Assembly (NCBI GenBank): GCA_003833135.1
Contig: QZLH01000274.1
Coordinates: forward strand, 24,893-88,892
Length of the DNA stretch: 64,000 bases
Reading direction: 5' to 3'
Source of the DNA: Oehlia diaphana
Taxonomy: Eukaryota; Glomeromycota; Glomeromycetes; Glomerales; Glomeraceae
Part shown: piece after piece, positions 34,263 through 45,143 of the stretch
Layout of the letters: each line of letters begins with the position of its first letter
Position numbering within the stretch: position 1 is the stretch's first letter
Translations under genes and position numbers: made by a program
The notes under the pieces: generated by a model
Database searches by the model: none
What the model was told of the DNA's origin: nothing
Seen by the model: the letters and a program-made list of their open reading frames with translations, nothing else

Positions 34263-34753
34263 GTGCAATTGTAATTTGGTATCGTCAATTTGACAAAGCC
34301 TACCCTTCTAAAATAAAAATAAAAAAATAAAAAAATAAAAAAATAAGTTATCATTACTAATTTGTACATCTCTTTGAAAACGACCATGATGAACGATTCT
34401 TCTAACAGTAATATTAATAACAGTTTTACAATTTCCCATATTTCCGATGATCTTAATCTTCAGCAGCAGCAGCAATATTATCAGCAATATACATCCAATA
34501 TCTCAAACACTATTCCTCCTAATTATACTAGTCATCCTCAACATTATCAGCAAACCTCATCTAACATTTCTTCAAGCACTATTCATCCTAATCATAATGA
34601 TCAGAATCATCGGATTCATCTGTAATATGAAGCTTTAAATAATAATCAACAATCCACACCCAACAATAATAATACTATTCCTCCTGATAATAGTCGAGAG
34701 CAATATGATGCGAATGATATTCCTCATCATAGTTATCAACAATCATCCACGTT

Positions 34754-35676
34754 TAAGGATGGTCATCGGTCCTACCGGTCCTACTCGGTCCTGGACTGGT
34801 CAGTCCCGGGACTTGTAGGACCGGACCGCGGTCTTGCATTTTTTTGTGGCGCAGTAAGACCGGTCCCGAGGACTGACCAGTCCTCATACCGGTCTTCATA
34901 TAATAAATGATTTTTATATTAAATAAATCTATTAATCTGGTTTATAAAATAATATAAAGACTGACCAATTCCAAACCAGTTATTAATGACAATCACTTCT
35001 TCCTACTTGTAGAGTTGCCTTGTCAAAACGCAAACTCTAAAAAAGCGTTTAAGCGAAATATCTCGTCATCCAGTGATCATAAAAAGATGAAACTACCACC
35101 ATTCGAATCGTCTCAATGAGACGCGTCGAATGGTGGCTAAATCATATTTCCAAGATTGATAGATAGCCGGTAATTATTGAATTTGTTACCAAATAGTTTT
35201 GCTGACGTATAATTTTTTCTATCAATTCTAAAATCATGATTTTAATATCATTCAACGCATCTCGTTGAGACGATTCGAATGGTGGTAGTTACATCCTTTT
35301 ATAATCACTGGGTGACGAGATATTGCGTTTTAAATCTTTTTGTCTCAAAACTTTAAATTTTTGAAACTATAGTTTTGAAGGACTTCGGAAAAAAACTAAA
35401 ACGCAATATGAAAAAATATTTTTGCATAAATATAACTAGAATTAAACCAAAAATGATTTTCTAATAGAGTTCAGGGAAAAAAATTTTTTTATTTGCAAAA
35501 AAAAGAAAAAAGACCGATCAGTCTTAAAAAGACTGCGGTCCTTAAAAAGACCGACGGTCTTATTACATGTGATACAGGACCGAAAGACCGCAGTCCTACA
35601 CTAAGATGGACCAGTCCGTCTTTTTATGGTGTAGGACCGTAGGACCGTGGTCTTTTAGGACCGATGACCATCTTTA
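34754..35676. mobile_element. 923-bp hAT-like non-autonomous element with 8-bp TSD
   Basis: It starts TAAGGATGGTCATCGGTCCT and ends with its reverse complement bar one mismatch. The first bases fit the hAT consensus YARNG. TCCACGTT flanks both sides (34746-34753 and 35677-35684), a perfect 8-bp target duplication. The two ends are rich in GGTCCTAC/GGACCG words. The 288-bp core is itself an inverted repeat. No transposase frame. Confidence 0.9.
35049..35334. repeat. Inverted repeat nested in the hAT-like element
   Basis: The left arm AATATCTCGTCATCCAGTGAT, then ACTACCACCATTCGAATCGT and CTCAATGAGACGCGT, is mirrored at 35255-35334 with few mismatches. The left arm also contains its own hairpin (CCACCATTCGA against TCGAATGGTGG). 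It probably represents a second MITE inserted into the first. Confidence 0.85.
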
Positions 35677-36749
35677 TCCACGTTCGAAAACGTATCTTCT
35701 CCAAGATGTTACTCAAAAACTATTAATCAAAATAATCCTTGACAATGTATTATCTTTCAAAATGATACAATACATCACCAGACAAATGCTTTTTATGATA
35801 ATGCAACAAATAATTCAGTATTTATGCAATTTTGTTTTGATTCTTCTTTAACAAGTAACCCACAACCCTGATCTCAACAATAAATTTCTTGAATTAAATC
35901 ATAACTTTCGTGCTTGACATGTATATATATCCCAATCAGGATTTATCTACTTTTACTATTATATTCTTTATTTATTTCATATTTTTGTTTATCTTCGTCG
36001 TATTTTCGTATTTAAATGCTGCAGCGATAAAACCAATGTATTCTATTTCTAACATTTTTTAAATAAAATGTAATATTGTTCTTAATATTTATTTGTATTA
36101 TTATAATGGATAAAACAACTTTTTAATATTATGAAATTTTATTTGTCTTCAAAAAACTTTACATCTGGAATTAATAACCAAAATTTCTACCACTGACAAT
36201 GGTTACGTACTATGATGTAATACTGTAACCGTATTTGTAAACACCATTGGGTATACGTAATAACTATAAATGTAGATCACTTTCTGCACGTCGGTATACT
36301 CCGTGATTGCATTGATTAGGTAATTTCTATTAAACCAAAAACATATGGAATGAAAGTTAATTGATTTTATTGATCGTAAGAAAAGAATAGCACAACCATT
36401 GTTATACGCGTAGCCTATCAGATAATAGGACTGACATAATAATTTACTAACGTAGTTTTATAATTTTATTTTATGATAAACACGTGTAACTAATCAATTT
36501 TCTTTAAAATGTGCAACCTTAAGTTTTTTGTATACTCACCCCCTAAAATATTATCCTACTGAGACTTAATTGTGCAATTACGGAATTATACGCAGCTGAC
36601 GTACGATTTTGATAAAACTTTATCGCAAAATTTCGTTCCTGCTTACAGCTTAATAAAATCGGATAAATTAGCATGGGATAGAAGATAACAAGATTGTTTA
36701 CGGTTTTATCTGTTATCGTATAATATTATAAAAATTTGCTTAAAAAATG

Positions 36750-37185
36750 GAGAATTATGGTTAAAACTTAGCCACATCCAATCGTACTAATCTGGGAACT
36801 TAAAAAATCTCGATTTTAAATGTGAATCCTTTTTTTTTTTATTGATTTATCAGTCTATGATTAAATAAAATTGATAACTACTCTATTATTATTTTATTAA
36901 TTAAATTGACTATTATTTTTTTTTTCGTTGACTAGATTATATAGAAGCTGTTTTATTATTTTTTTATAAACGAACGATGAAAGAATTTATGGTAATATTA
37001 TACTTCAAAATCGCACTCATTCACAACCTGATTGAATATTTTACCAGCTTCGGCTTCATTGCATATTGTAATGATTGCGTGATCTTTATATTCAATAATA
37101 TTAAACATTAAATCTTGATACTGATAAAATGAGATCTTAGAGATTTGAGAACATTTGGTTAAGCATCGCTGATACAGTATATATT
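36750..37185 (+). pseudogene. Relic of unrecognised gene family, copy B
   Basis: It aligns with 27180-27610: ATGGTTAAAACTTAG, CGTACTAATCTGGGAA, ATATAGAAGCTGTTTT, TTTTACCAGCTTCGG and GATCTTTATATTCAATA blocks in the same order. Frames are lost. The last block also matches 49600-49680. Confidence 0.5.
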
Positions 37186-37894
37186 TGTGTTGTAAATGAA
37201 TGAAATTATTTTGTTACAATTTCTAGGGTTATGGAATATATAATAGTGGTAACAAAATAGGTCATGATACAATTTTTTTTTGTTAAATAACTATCTTTAC
37301 ACCATATACAATATAATAATTGTACATAATATTATAATATAGATTTTTTTTTTTTTTTTTTTTTTGCATAGCTAATTTATGAGAAATCTAAAAGAATCCG
37401 AGCGATAGTGCTGATTTTTTGAAGATCAAGTAAACTTACATATCAAATATTGGTTAAATTCATTGCCGATCCTTGTAATATTTCTGTTTGTTATGAGTTA
37501 TGACTGTAAATGTAACTTATCATAGCACTAAAATTAATAATATAAAAGTAATTATTATAATTGTTGTTTATTGTTGATCTGCAAAATGAACGAAGTTGAT
37601 AATTGACGTTTATTGTTGATCTCTTAGTACGAAATCCCGTATTGCCATAATCCCGACATTTCATAAGAGCTCGAAATTCAAAATACCGAAATGAAAATCT
37701 TGAAATTTATTAAGAAAAGTTATGACAATTCGGGATTTTGAATTTCAGGATTTAGAGTGTCGGGATAATGTACTTTCGAGATTTGGAGTTTGGACGGATC
37801 CTGCAAAATAATATTTAGTCCAACTTTACAGATTGAAGTTGAAAATATAAGATGATTTGAGATTTATTATAATATAAATAATTTGTTGAATCAA
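37186..37894. other. Intergenic region
   Basis: No gene. Poly-T lies at about 37345-37365. At 37640-37790, inverted words such as CCCGACAT, CAAAATACCG and GTGTCGGGAT suggest a degenerate MITE. Confidence 0.4.
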
Positions 37895-38044
37895 CTTTAC
37901 AGTAACTTCAAGATCGTAGCGATGGCTTAATGCGCAGTAACTGCATATATGTAATTTCTTTACGATTACATAATGGTCACTATGTATTTATAACGCAGTT
38001 ACTGCGTATTAAGCCATCGCTACGATCTTGAAGTTTCTGTAAAG
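37895..38044. repeat. 150-bp MITE with about 50-bp TIRs
   Basis: CTTTACAGTAACTTCAAGAT, CGTAGCGATGGCTTAATGCG and CAGTAACTGC at the left is mirrored almost exactly by the right 50 bp. Only about 50 bp separate the arms, so the transcript would fold into a long hairpin. Confidence 0.9.
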
Positions 38045-38722
38045 AAGTTTTATATCTAACAAAAAAATTTGCAAATTAACTTCAATTTTTTTGTTAAGAA
38101 TTAAATAAAATTTGTGTAATTTCTGAGAAATGAACAATCTCCGTCATTATTTTTACGGTGAAAGTGAGCATTCTCGTAATACAACTTATAGTATATTATA
38201 AATGGACCTTTTTGATGTCATAATTGATGAAATTTGATGTTCACTAACGTGAAATAATAACTCCTTGTTTTTTTATATACTGTGTTTTCTCGATTCATTC
38301 AAGATTACAAAATGTTTCATGATTTAAACGTTAAGTTGACGTTAAAGTTGTTGATATATTTGTCATAATCACATGACAATATAATCATGAGTCATCTTAT
38401 AAATATTGTATAAAATTTTATTTTATAGATCTTTTCTCTTATTTACGTTTATCACCGTCTCTCACTCATCTCTTTCTTCCTGTCATCTCTCCCACCTTTA
38501 TTCTTCTTCCCTTTCCAGCCTTTACTGCAGTCTCATAGTAGAGCTGGTTGTAAATTTTTTGGTGCGGTATAGTACTATACAATTGGAGCATAGACACTTG
38601 CTTTAAATAAGCTCGTGGATATCAGCTTATTCATTGCTGCAGTCCTGGGATAGGATTGGATTGATGTGGAACTGCATAGTGTTGTGCGATAGTTTTACAG
38701 GGTGGAGCATAGTGCACTTCTT

Positions 38723-38832
38723 CCCTATAAAAAATTTTTCAGAAAATGATCACATGTCCGAGTTTCTTCGGAATAAAAACTACTAGAAAATGATCATTTG
38801 TCGGAGTTTTTCCCAGAATTTTTTTTATAGGG
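38723..38832. repeat. 110-bp MITE (CCCTATAAAAAA ends)
   Basis: It starts CCCTATAAAAAATTTTTC and ends AATTTTTTTTATAGGG. The interior repeats AAAATGATCA-ATGTCCGAGTTT and AAAATGATCATTTGTCGGAG. A second copy lies at 11772-11864. Confidence 0.75.
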
Positions 38833-38934
38833 CTTAGGAAGTCTCTTTGTGGTAGGGCTGGAGTACGTTGTCATTAATATGATAATTAAAAGTAGCAAGC
38901 TTTCGCTCAATGCAAATTTTCCACTTTATAATTC

Positions 38935-39190
38935 GGTGATGGCAAATGACCAGGTCATTTGGCCATTTTGAATTACCCCGAATGACCTTCGAATAACCTA
39001 TCGTAGTCATTTGTCATTTGCATTTAGAATTAATTCAGGCCAAATTTATGATGCCGGCCAGAATTACAAATTATATTATCACGTGATATGTCTCATATCG
39101 AAACAATGAAATTACAGATAATTTTGGCCGGAATTATGTAAAGACAGGTAATCGACCAAATGACACGTGACCAGTCACTGGGTCAATGAA
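38935..39190. repeat. Degenerate inverted-repeat element
   Basis: GCAAATGACCAGGTCATTTGG near the left and TCGACCAAATGACACGTGACC near the right are related in inverted orientation. The interior has GGCCGGAATTAT/GGCCAGAATTA words typical of the dispersed MITEs here. Confidence 0.45.
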
Positions 39191-39677
39191 TATGATAAAC
39201 TTTATTCTGAGAGAGTGAGAGTGAATATTAACTGTTTGACATGATTTTAAAATGAAGTGTTCTTAATCTAGTATATTAATAGCTAATAATAATTATTATA
39301 CAGGGTTCTAGACATATACGTTTTCCATCATAATTAATTCTTCAAATTCTTTTTATTTTTTTTTTTAATTACTGATAGTTTATTTGTTAATAATAAAAAT
39401 CTTGCTCCCTCACGAATCCCAACAAAATATTTTTAATTCATTTTGGCAATTACGATTTAATATTTAACTTGCAATGGGCAGAATACAAGACATTATTGGT
39501 CGTCATCGTAATACAGTATATTATCATTGAACCGTAGTAGAGTTTGGATTTATTTTTTGAATTCGGATTGGTATAAAGTTTTTATCGTACGTATACATTA
39601 CCGAAAAAATAAGTTCAGCTCTTGAGTGTACTAATGCACTTGAAGCTTAAATAAATTAAACACGCCTGATAATAAAT

Positions 39678-39974
39678 CTGCTATTTGCAAAAATAACGGA
39701 TCACCCAATTCATTTTTGCTCCGAAGTTTCATACGCAGTCATACGCTAATTGATCGGCATAATTCTGGCCAAATTATAAATTTGACCAGAATTATAATTT
39801 CCATTTTAGTAATTGGTTGTTACACAAATTCAAAAAGGAAATTTTCAGAAAAAGCAAAACTTGTGTTACGGCTATCTCCAAAAAAGGATTTGATCGGCAT
39901 AGCGTTGTTACAATTCTGGCCAAAATTATGATTTGGCTAGAATTACTGCCGATCAATAATTTTGCAAATAGCAG
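39678..39974. repeat. MITE with CTGCTATTTGCAAAA ends
   Basis: The left CTGCTATTTGCAAAAAT and right ATTTTGCAAATAGCAG are complementary. The interior carries GATCGGCATAATTCTGGCC and its partners in inverted copies. Related to the element at 40240-40487. Confidence 0.75.
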
Positions 39975-39976
39975 CA

Positions 39977-40219
39977 CCGGATAAAGCCGGATATTATAAA
40001 TCCAGATGAAATGAATAAAACCGAATATAATAAAATCCGGATGAAACGAATAAAACCGAATATAATAAATCCGGATGAAACGGATAAAACCGGATATAAT
40101 AAATCCGGATGAAACGAATAAAATCGGATATAATAAATCCGGATGAAACGAATAAAACCGGATATAATAAATCCGGATGAAACGAATAAAACCGGATATA
40201 ATTAATCCGGATGAAACCG
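39977..40219. repeat. 34-bp minisatellite, about seven units
   Basis: Units start at about 39981, 40015, 40050, 40084, 40118, 40152 and 40186, so the period is 34 (once 35). Each has ATAAAACCGGATATAATAA, then ATCCGGATGAAACGA. CCGGAT and ATCCGG within each unit form a small hairpin. Units are adjacent without spacers, so this is not a CRISPR array. The later units are the most uniform. Confidence 0.9.
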
Positions 40220-40239
40220 AAGCAACTAAATCTCCCGGT

Positions 40240-40487
40240 TTTACAGCTATTTGCGAAAATAACGGACCACCTAATTCATTTTTCGACTGCGTATGAAATT
40301 TTCATACGCATGGTAATATCTGCCCGGGCCGCCAAACTCATTTTTTGAATTTTTCATATGCAGTCATCCGCAGTTATATCACATAATTCTACTATGCGTA
40401 TATGACTGCGTATGGCTGCGTATGAAAATTTCATACGCAGCCGAAAATCGAATTAGATGGTCCGTTATTTTTGCAAATAGCTGTAAA
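40240..40487. repeat. MITE with TTTACAGCTATTTGC ends
   Basis: TTTACAGCTATTTGCGAAAAT, then AACGGACCACCTAATTC, is mirrored by GAATTAGATGGTCCGTTATT, then TTTGCAAATAGCTGTAAA. Inner CGTATGAAATTTTCATACG is also palindromic. It flanks the minisatellite on the right, as 39678-39974 does on the left. Confidence 0.8.
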
Positions 40488-41071
40488 TCCGAAGGTAATT
40501 CGGTATTATTCTAATTATTCATTAGCTTTTTATAACATGATAGATTTGATAAATTTATGGAACTTACGTTTATTGATTATTTTGCAATGGAAATTTGTAT
40601 TTTGTAATTAAATGCTTTTTTTAACCTATTGTTTCACTGTTTAGTAATAGCAATTCATCAGTTATTTGTTTCTTAGCTTGATGAAAAGTAATGTCTTTTC
40701 ATACGCTAAACTATCAATTTTCAAAAGCAATGTCTTTGAAAAAATTTTTTAAACGCAATTATTTTAAAGCCATGAAAATTTATGTGTTTTAAAAATATTT
40801 TCAAAGCTTCTTTACACGCTCCTGTAATCATAACAACCATTTTCATTCGCTTCAATGAAACCAATCTTATTTCTTTATGTTTGATATTGACCATGACAAT
40901 ATTATGTTTAGGCTTAGACCGTTCTTTGATTCATGTACTGTTATATCTATTCAATACTGTACATATTCTAATATTTTATTGAATAATATAGTAGCGTTTT
41001 GCGTTTTACGTTACTCAACAGTTAACAGTCAATACTAATCAAATAATTCAAATTATATATTAATTATATAA

Positions 41072-41330
41072 TTAAGACCCGTTACTGCGCCACATCATTT
41101 TTAAAATTATACACTTAATGCTTAATTGGAAATTTTTTCTGGATTTTGATTCAGGATTTACGACCAATCGTCGGGTGTCGATTTTTGATATTCCCAAAAT
41201 CCTGACAATCATATATCGACAGTCTATAATCCCGACACCAAAATTCCGATAAATGCAAATCCATAGTCACAGAATCCTGATGATCTAAATTCTTTAAAGC
41301 CAAAATCCTGACTGAGATTCAACCGGATAA
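41072..41330. repeat. Dispersed element, direct copy 1
   Basis: It starts TAAGACCCGTTACTGCGCCAC, followed by ATACACTTAATGCTTAATTGG and AATCCTGAC/CCCGACA words. The same beginning recurs at 41774. Confidence 0.6.
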
Positions 41331-41773
41331 ATTTGAGATTGGTTAATTTTCAATGCAATTATTTCTGATTTAGAAGAAATTTCAATCTCATGCTATGAGC
41401 ATTTATCTCCGGAACTGTGTTTAATTTGCTTAAATAATATCCTAAAATCAAAAATACCTTGGTATATGTAGTTCATGGTTTGAAGAAATTATATTTATGA
41501 AAAAATAAGACGACAAATGCGAAGTGGCAATATAGTTATGGTCAGTTTATGATTCAGTTCATTTAAAAAAATTTCGTTAATATTAATAAAATTTACAAAT
41601 AATTTACATTAATTCTAATCAAATTATGCATATTTTATTACAAATATTTTAAATATTTTGATATATTGTACAGTTCCCAACATTGGCCCGCATTATGGCT
41701 ATTTTGGCCAGAATTATGAGGACTTTTGCCGGAATTAAGTTCAAAAATGGTTACTTAATATCGGAATGGATAA

Positions 41774-42000
41774 ATTAAGACCCGTTACTGCGCCACAGTT
41801 TTTTTAAAAATTTATACGCTTAATTGGGAAAATTTTTATATAATTATTTATTTTTTAAAAAAAATTGCGGGAATTTGGAATTTTACTGTCAAGTTGTTAT
41901 TATATCAGGATTTTGATTCAATCGGAATTTGAGTTAGTCGGAATTTTTGTGTCAAGATTATAAGCTTTCGATATTATAGTTGTCAGGAATTTGTGATAAA
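41774..42000. repeat. Dispersed element, direct copy 2
   Basis: It repeats TAAGACCCGTTACTGCGCCAC, then TATACGCTTAATTGGGAAAA and GGATTTTGATTCAATCGG in the same orientation as 41072-41330, with an internal divergence. Confidence 0.6.
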
Positions 42001-42639
42001 CCCTCCAAACATAATTATTGTGCTAAAGTCATTTGAAATATCTTTAATGACTTCTTGAACACGTAGAAATTGCTTAACTCTTGTATTATAAACGGACAAT
42101 AAAATTATTTGTAAACTTCACTCTAAGAAACATGAATAGTTAGCCCTAGTTTATTTTTTTTTCAAAAAAAAAATAACCCACTTTTTTCTCTTTTTCTTCT
42201 TTATTTTAAAAAATAAGAGTAAAAAGAAGAGTTAGGATTCAAATATATTATAATAAAAAACTTTCGGTATAGTTTTTATTAATTAGAAAAAATTTCTTTT
42301 AAGAATCATAACTCGGTTAATAGATATAAAGTAAATTATATTAAGATAAATTAATTAATTTTTTAATTTCTGAAATACTAATTTAATAATAGTCTTATCT
42401 GTGGAAAAATATTACGTCAATTAGCGCATTGCTTATTAAGAAGAATACTGAGTGCTACAGTAAATAAATTTATAATGTATGGATGTAACCCATTTTTCGC
42501 ATTAATTATCATTTTATAACATAACAATAACTTATTTGATTATGAAACAAATTATTTTATTAATAATGAAGGTTTAAACTGAGATCTCTTTTCGACTTGA
42601 GTAAACTGATTAAAAGTGGTCAAGAAAAATAGGTTACGG

Positions 42640-42842
42640 TACGTTTTGCCGAAACCCATTTCGCCGAAGCCATTTCGCCGAAGGGATGTTTCGCCGAAGG
42701 GATGTTTCGCCAAAGAGACGTTTCACCGAAGAGACGTTTCACCGAAGCAATTTCACCGAATCGTCCATTTCGCCGAAAGTACATTTTGCCGAAACCCATT
42801 TCGCCGAAGCCATTTCGCCGAAGGGCCATTTCGCCGAAAATG
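42640..42842. repeat. TTTCGCCGAA repeat array, left arm
   Basis: About a dozen TTTCGCCGAA words (some CACCGAA or TGCCGAA) at 14-17 bp spacing, separated by ACCCA, GGGATG, GAGACG or GGCCA. All three frames stay open by composition; none is a gene. Inverted partner at 44073-44232. Confidence 0.85.
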
Positions 42843-43084
42843 ATAGAAATATCACTTTTATAAATTTATTAATCGTGTAATCATGATAATAAAATTTTTT
42901 TTATTTATTTATTAATCTCATCATGAACCTTAATTCGTAATTCATGTAACAATCGGAGTACACTCGAAAATTTGCATTTCATTATTAATTCGTATATCAT
43001 TGTTAATTCGTATATAGATAAATCGGTCAATTCTATATTATCCAAGCATTAATTATGGCAGTTATGAAGTTTAAAATTTCACAA

Positions 43085-44003
43085 NNNNNNNNNNNNNNNN
43101 NNNNNNNNNNNNNNNNNNNNNNNNNNNNNNNNNNNNNNNNNNNNNNNNNNNNNNNNNNNNNNNNNNNNNNNNNNNNNNNNNNNNNNNNNNNNNNNNNNNN
43201 NNNNNNNNNNNNNNNNNNNNNNNNNNNNNNNNNNNNNNNNNNNNNNNNNNNNNNNNNNNNNNNNNNNNNNNNNNNNNNNNNNNNNNNNNNNNNNNNNNNN
43301 NNNNNNNNNNNNNNNNNNNNNNNNNNNNNNNNNNNNNNNNNNNNNNNNNNNNNNNNNNNNNNNNNNNNNNNNNNNNNNNNNNNNNNNNNNNNNNNNNNNN
43401 NNNNNNNNNNNNNNNNNNNNNNNNNNNNNNNNNNNNNNNNNNNNNNNNNNNNNNNNNNNNNNNNNNNNNNNNNNNNNNNNNNNNNNNNNNNNNNNNNNNN
43501 NNNNNNNNNNNNNNNNNNNNNNNNNNNNNNNNNNNNNNNNNNNNNNNNNNNNNNNNNNNNNNNNNNNNNNNNNNNNNNNNNNNNNNNNNNNNNNNNNNNN
43601 NNNNNNNNNNNNNNNNNNNNNNNNNNNNNNNNNNNNNNNNNNNNNNNNNNNNNNNNNNNNNNNNNNNNNNNNNNNNNNNNNNNNNNNNNNNNNNNNNNNN
43701 NNNNNNNNNNNNNNNNNNNNNNNNNNNNNNNNNNNNNNNNNNNNNNNNNNNNNNNNNNNNNNNNNNNNNNNNNNNNNNNNNNNNNNNNNNNNNNNNNNNN
43801 NNNNNNNNNNNNNNNNNNNNNNNNNNNNNNNNNNNNNNNNNNNNNNNNNNNNNNNNNNNNNNNNNNNNNNNNNNNNNNNNNNNNNNNNNNNNNNNNNNNN
43901 NNNNNNNNNNNNNNNNNNNNNNNNNNNNNNNNNNNNNNNNNNNNNNNNNNNNNNNNNNNNNNNNNNNNNNNNNNNNNNNNNNNNNNNNNNNNNNNNNNNN
44001 NNN
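43085..44003. other. Assembly gap (919 N)
   Basis: A run of N lying between inverted CGCCGAA arrays, consistent with a repeat that defeated assembly. Confidence 0.99.
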
Positions 44004-44072
44004 TCATGTATAACGAATGGAATAATCTGTCGATTTTATAAAACAAACAAAAAATAAACAAATGTAATAAAT

Positions 44073-44232
44073 AATGTTTCGGCAAATAGTCATTCGGCGA
44101 AATGGCTTCGGCGAAATGGGTTTCGGCGAAATGGTCCTTTCGGCAAAACGTCTCTTCGGCGAAATGTCTCTTCGGCGAAACATCCCTTCGGCGAAATGGC
44201 TTCGGCAAAATGGCTTTCGGCAAAACGTCCTG
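44073..44232. repeat. TTCGGCGAAA repeat array, right arm (inverted)
   Basis: TTCGGCGAAATGG, TTCGGCGAAACATCCC and TTCGGCAAAACGTC units are the reverse complement of the 42640-42842 array, in mirrored order of spacer words. Together with the gap this defines an inverted-repeat structure of about 1.6 kb. Confidence 0.85.
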
Positions 44233-44384
44233 ATACCAGAAAAATAAATACGGTATAAAAACATGACGGATGATGAAGGTAAACTATATGCAATTGTGGA
44301 TTTTAGATTTTAATATTATATTAATTTGCAAACTGATTATTATTGTATAATCTTTTACAAAATATTTCAATATTCATAATAGCA

Positions 44385-44850
44385 TGGTATACATATTCTT
44401 ATTACAGGAAACTAATCATATTAATGAAAATTAAAATGAAATTATTAATTGAGAAGATTACATTATATATATAAGTCAGGGGTATTATGGTATCATAGCG
44501 GGTTCGTATTATTATATAATGGATGAAATAAAAAAAAAATCGAGGGTAAGATATATATAGTGCATAATACAGGAATTTTTCGTGAAAAGGGAACGATTTA
44601 TAAAGATGAAAGGACGTACTATGCATATATTATTTCAGGAAACTAATCATCTTAATGGAAATTAAATTGAAATTTTTAAATAAATTGAGATTACATCATA
44701 AATATAAAAAGGATTGGCATTATCGTATTAGGAATCATATTACTACATATGGATGGTTGGATGAAATAAAAAAAAACCCAAGGGTAAGATATATAAAACA
44801 GGAATTTTTTCGTTAAAAAAATTAAAAGTGAAGAGAACGGTTTATAAAAG
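44385..44850. repeat. Tandem duplication, about 232-bp period
   Basis: AGGAAACTAATCAT occurs at 44406 and 44638. GGATGAAATAAAAAAAAA, GGGTAAGATATATA and CAGGAATTTTT follow each at similar spacing. Copies differ at many sites. It lies 3' of the Arg-rich gene at 44955. Confidence 0.75.
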
Positions 44851-44954
44851 TGAAAAGTGGCACGTTTTCTCCAATGATTTAGGTAGTACGTGCAGTATTG
44901 TATATAATAAAAAATATTCCGATTAATTATTCTAAATTTATTTTTCGGTTAAAG

Positions 44955-45143
44955 TCAGTGAAAAGATAATCCGTTGAAAAATTGAGCAATTGATAAATCA
45001 TTTGTAATTTGTTGAGGAAGGTTCGCGATGCGCCTTAACGTGTCTCTATTATTAATGGGTACGTTAAGTTGAATATGTCTTCTATATATCCTATTTATAA
45101 TTCTTTGTCTTCTTATTTGTTTCTGTCTATTTTGAAAAGGCAT
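44955..45143 (-). CDS. Small Arg-rich protein, copy B
   Basis: 62 codons from ATG 45143: MPFQNRQKQIRRQRIINRIY, then RRHIQLNVPINNRD, TLRRIANLPQQITND and AQFFNGLSFH. It is homologous to 21240-21440 across its whole length, though the first residues differ. A TATATATAAATA box sits about 80-90 bp upstream and no family X exon precedes it, so here it looks like an independent gene. Basic N-terminal half, no known domain. A nucleic-acid-binding role would be a guess from charge alone. Confidence 0.5.
   Translation of the reverse strand: MPFQNRQKQIRRQRIINRIYRRHIQLNVPINNRDTLRRIANLPQQITNDLSIAQFFNGLSFH

Larger units (their letters stand above)
34386..35883 (+). pseudogene. Asn/Gln-rich protein, type II copy with transposon insertion
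   Basis: Two ATGs (34386, 34389) open MNDSSNSNINNSFTISH, then LQQQQQYYQQYTSN. An in-frame TAA at 34623-34625 is followed, in the same frame, by ALNNNQQSTPNNNNTIPPDN and YQQSSTF. The frame is then cut by a 923-bp hAT-like element. After it, TFENVSSPRCYSKTINQN resumes in register, passes two more stops, and reaches TNNSVFMQFCFDSSL and SQQ with TAA at 35881-35883. The sequence matches 25631-25972 throughout. Clearly dead. The nonsense changes and the insertion are independent lesions. Confidence 0.85.
30933..37190. repeat. Segmental duplication, copy B
   Basis: Counterpart of 21582-27610. It contains the broken family X relic, the 32340-33060 block matching 22454-23330, the type II Asn/Gln gene at 34386 and the 36750-37185 block. 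It is more damaged than copy A, with two hAT-like insertions and an assembly gap. Confidence 0.7.

Noticed and set aside
39977..40219. CRISPR-like array
   Set aside because: Units are contiguous without unique spacers and the genome is eukaryotic; it is a minisatellite.
42616..42880. Frames reading HFAE/RRDVSPK repeats
   Set aside because: All frames are open because of the short CGCCGAA repeat; no start context or homology.
43033..44223. Long frames on both strands across the gap
   Set aside because: N run plus CGCCGAA repeat; no real coding content.
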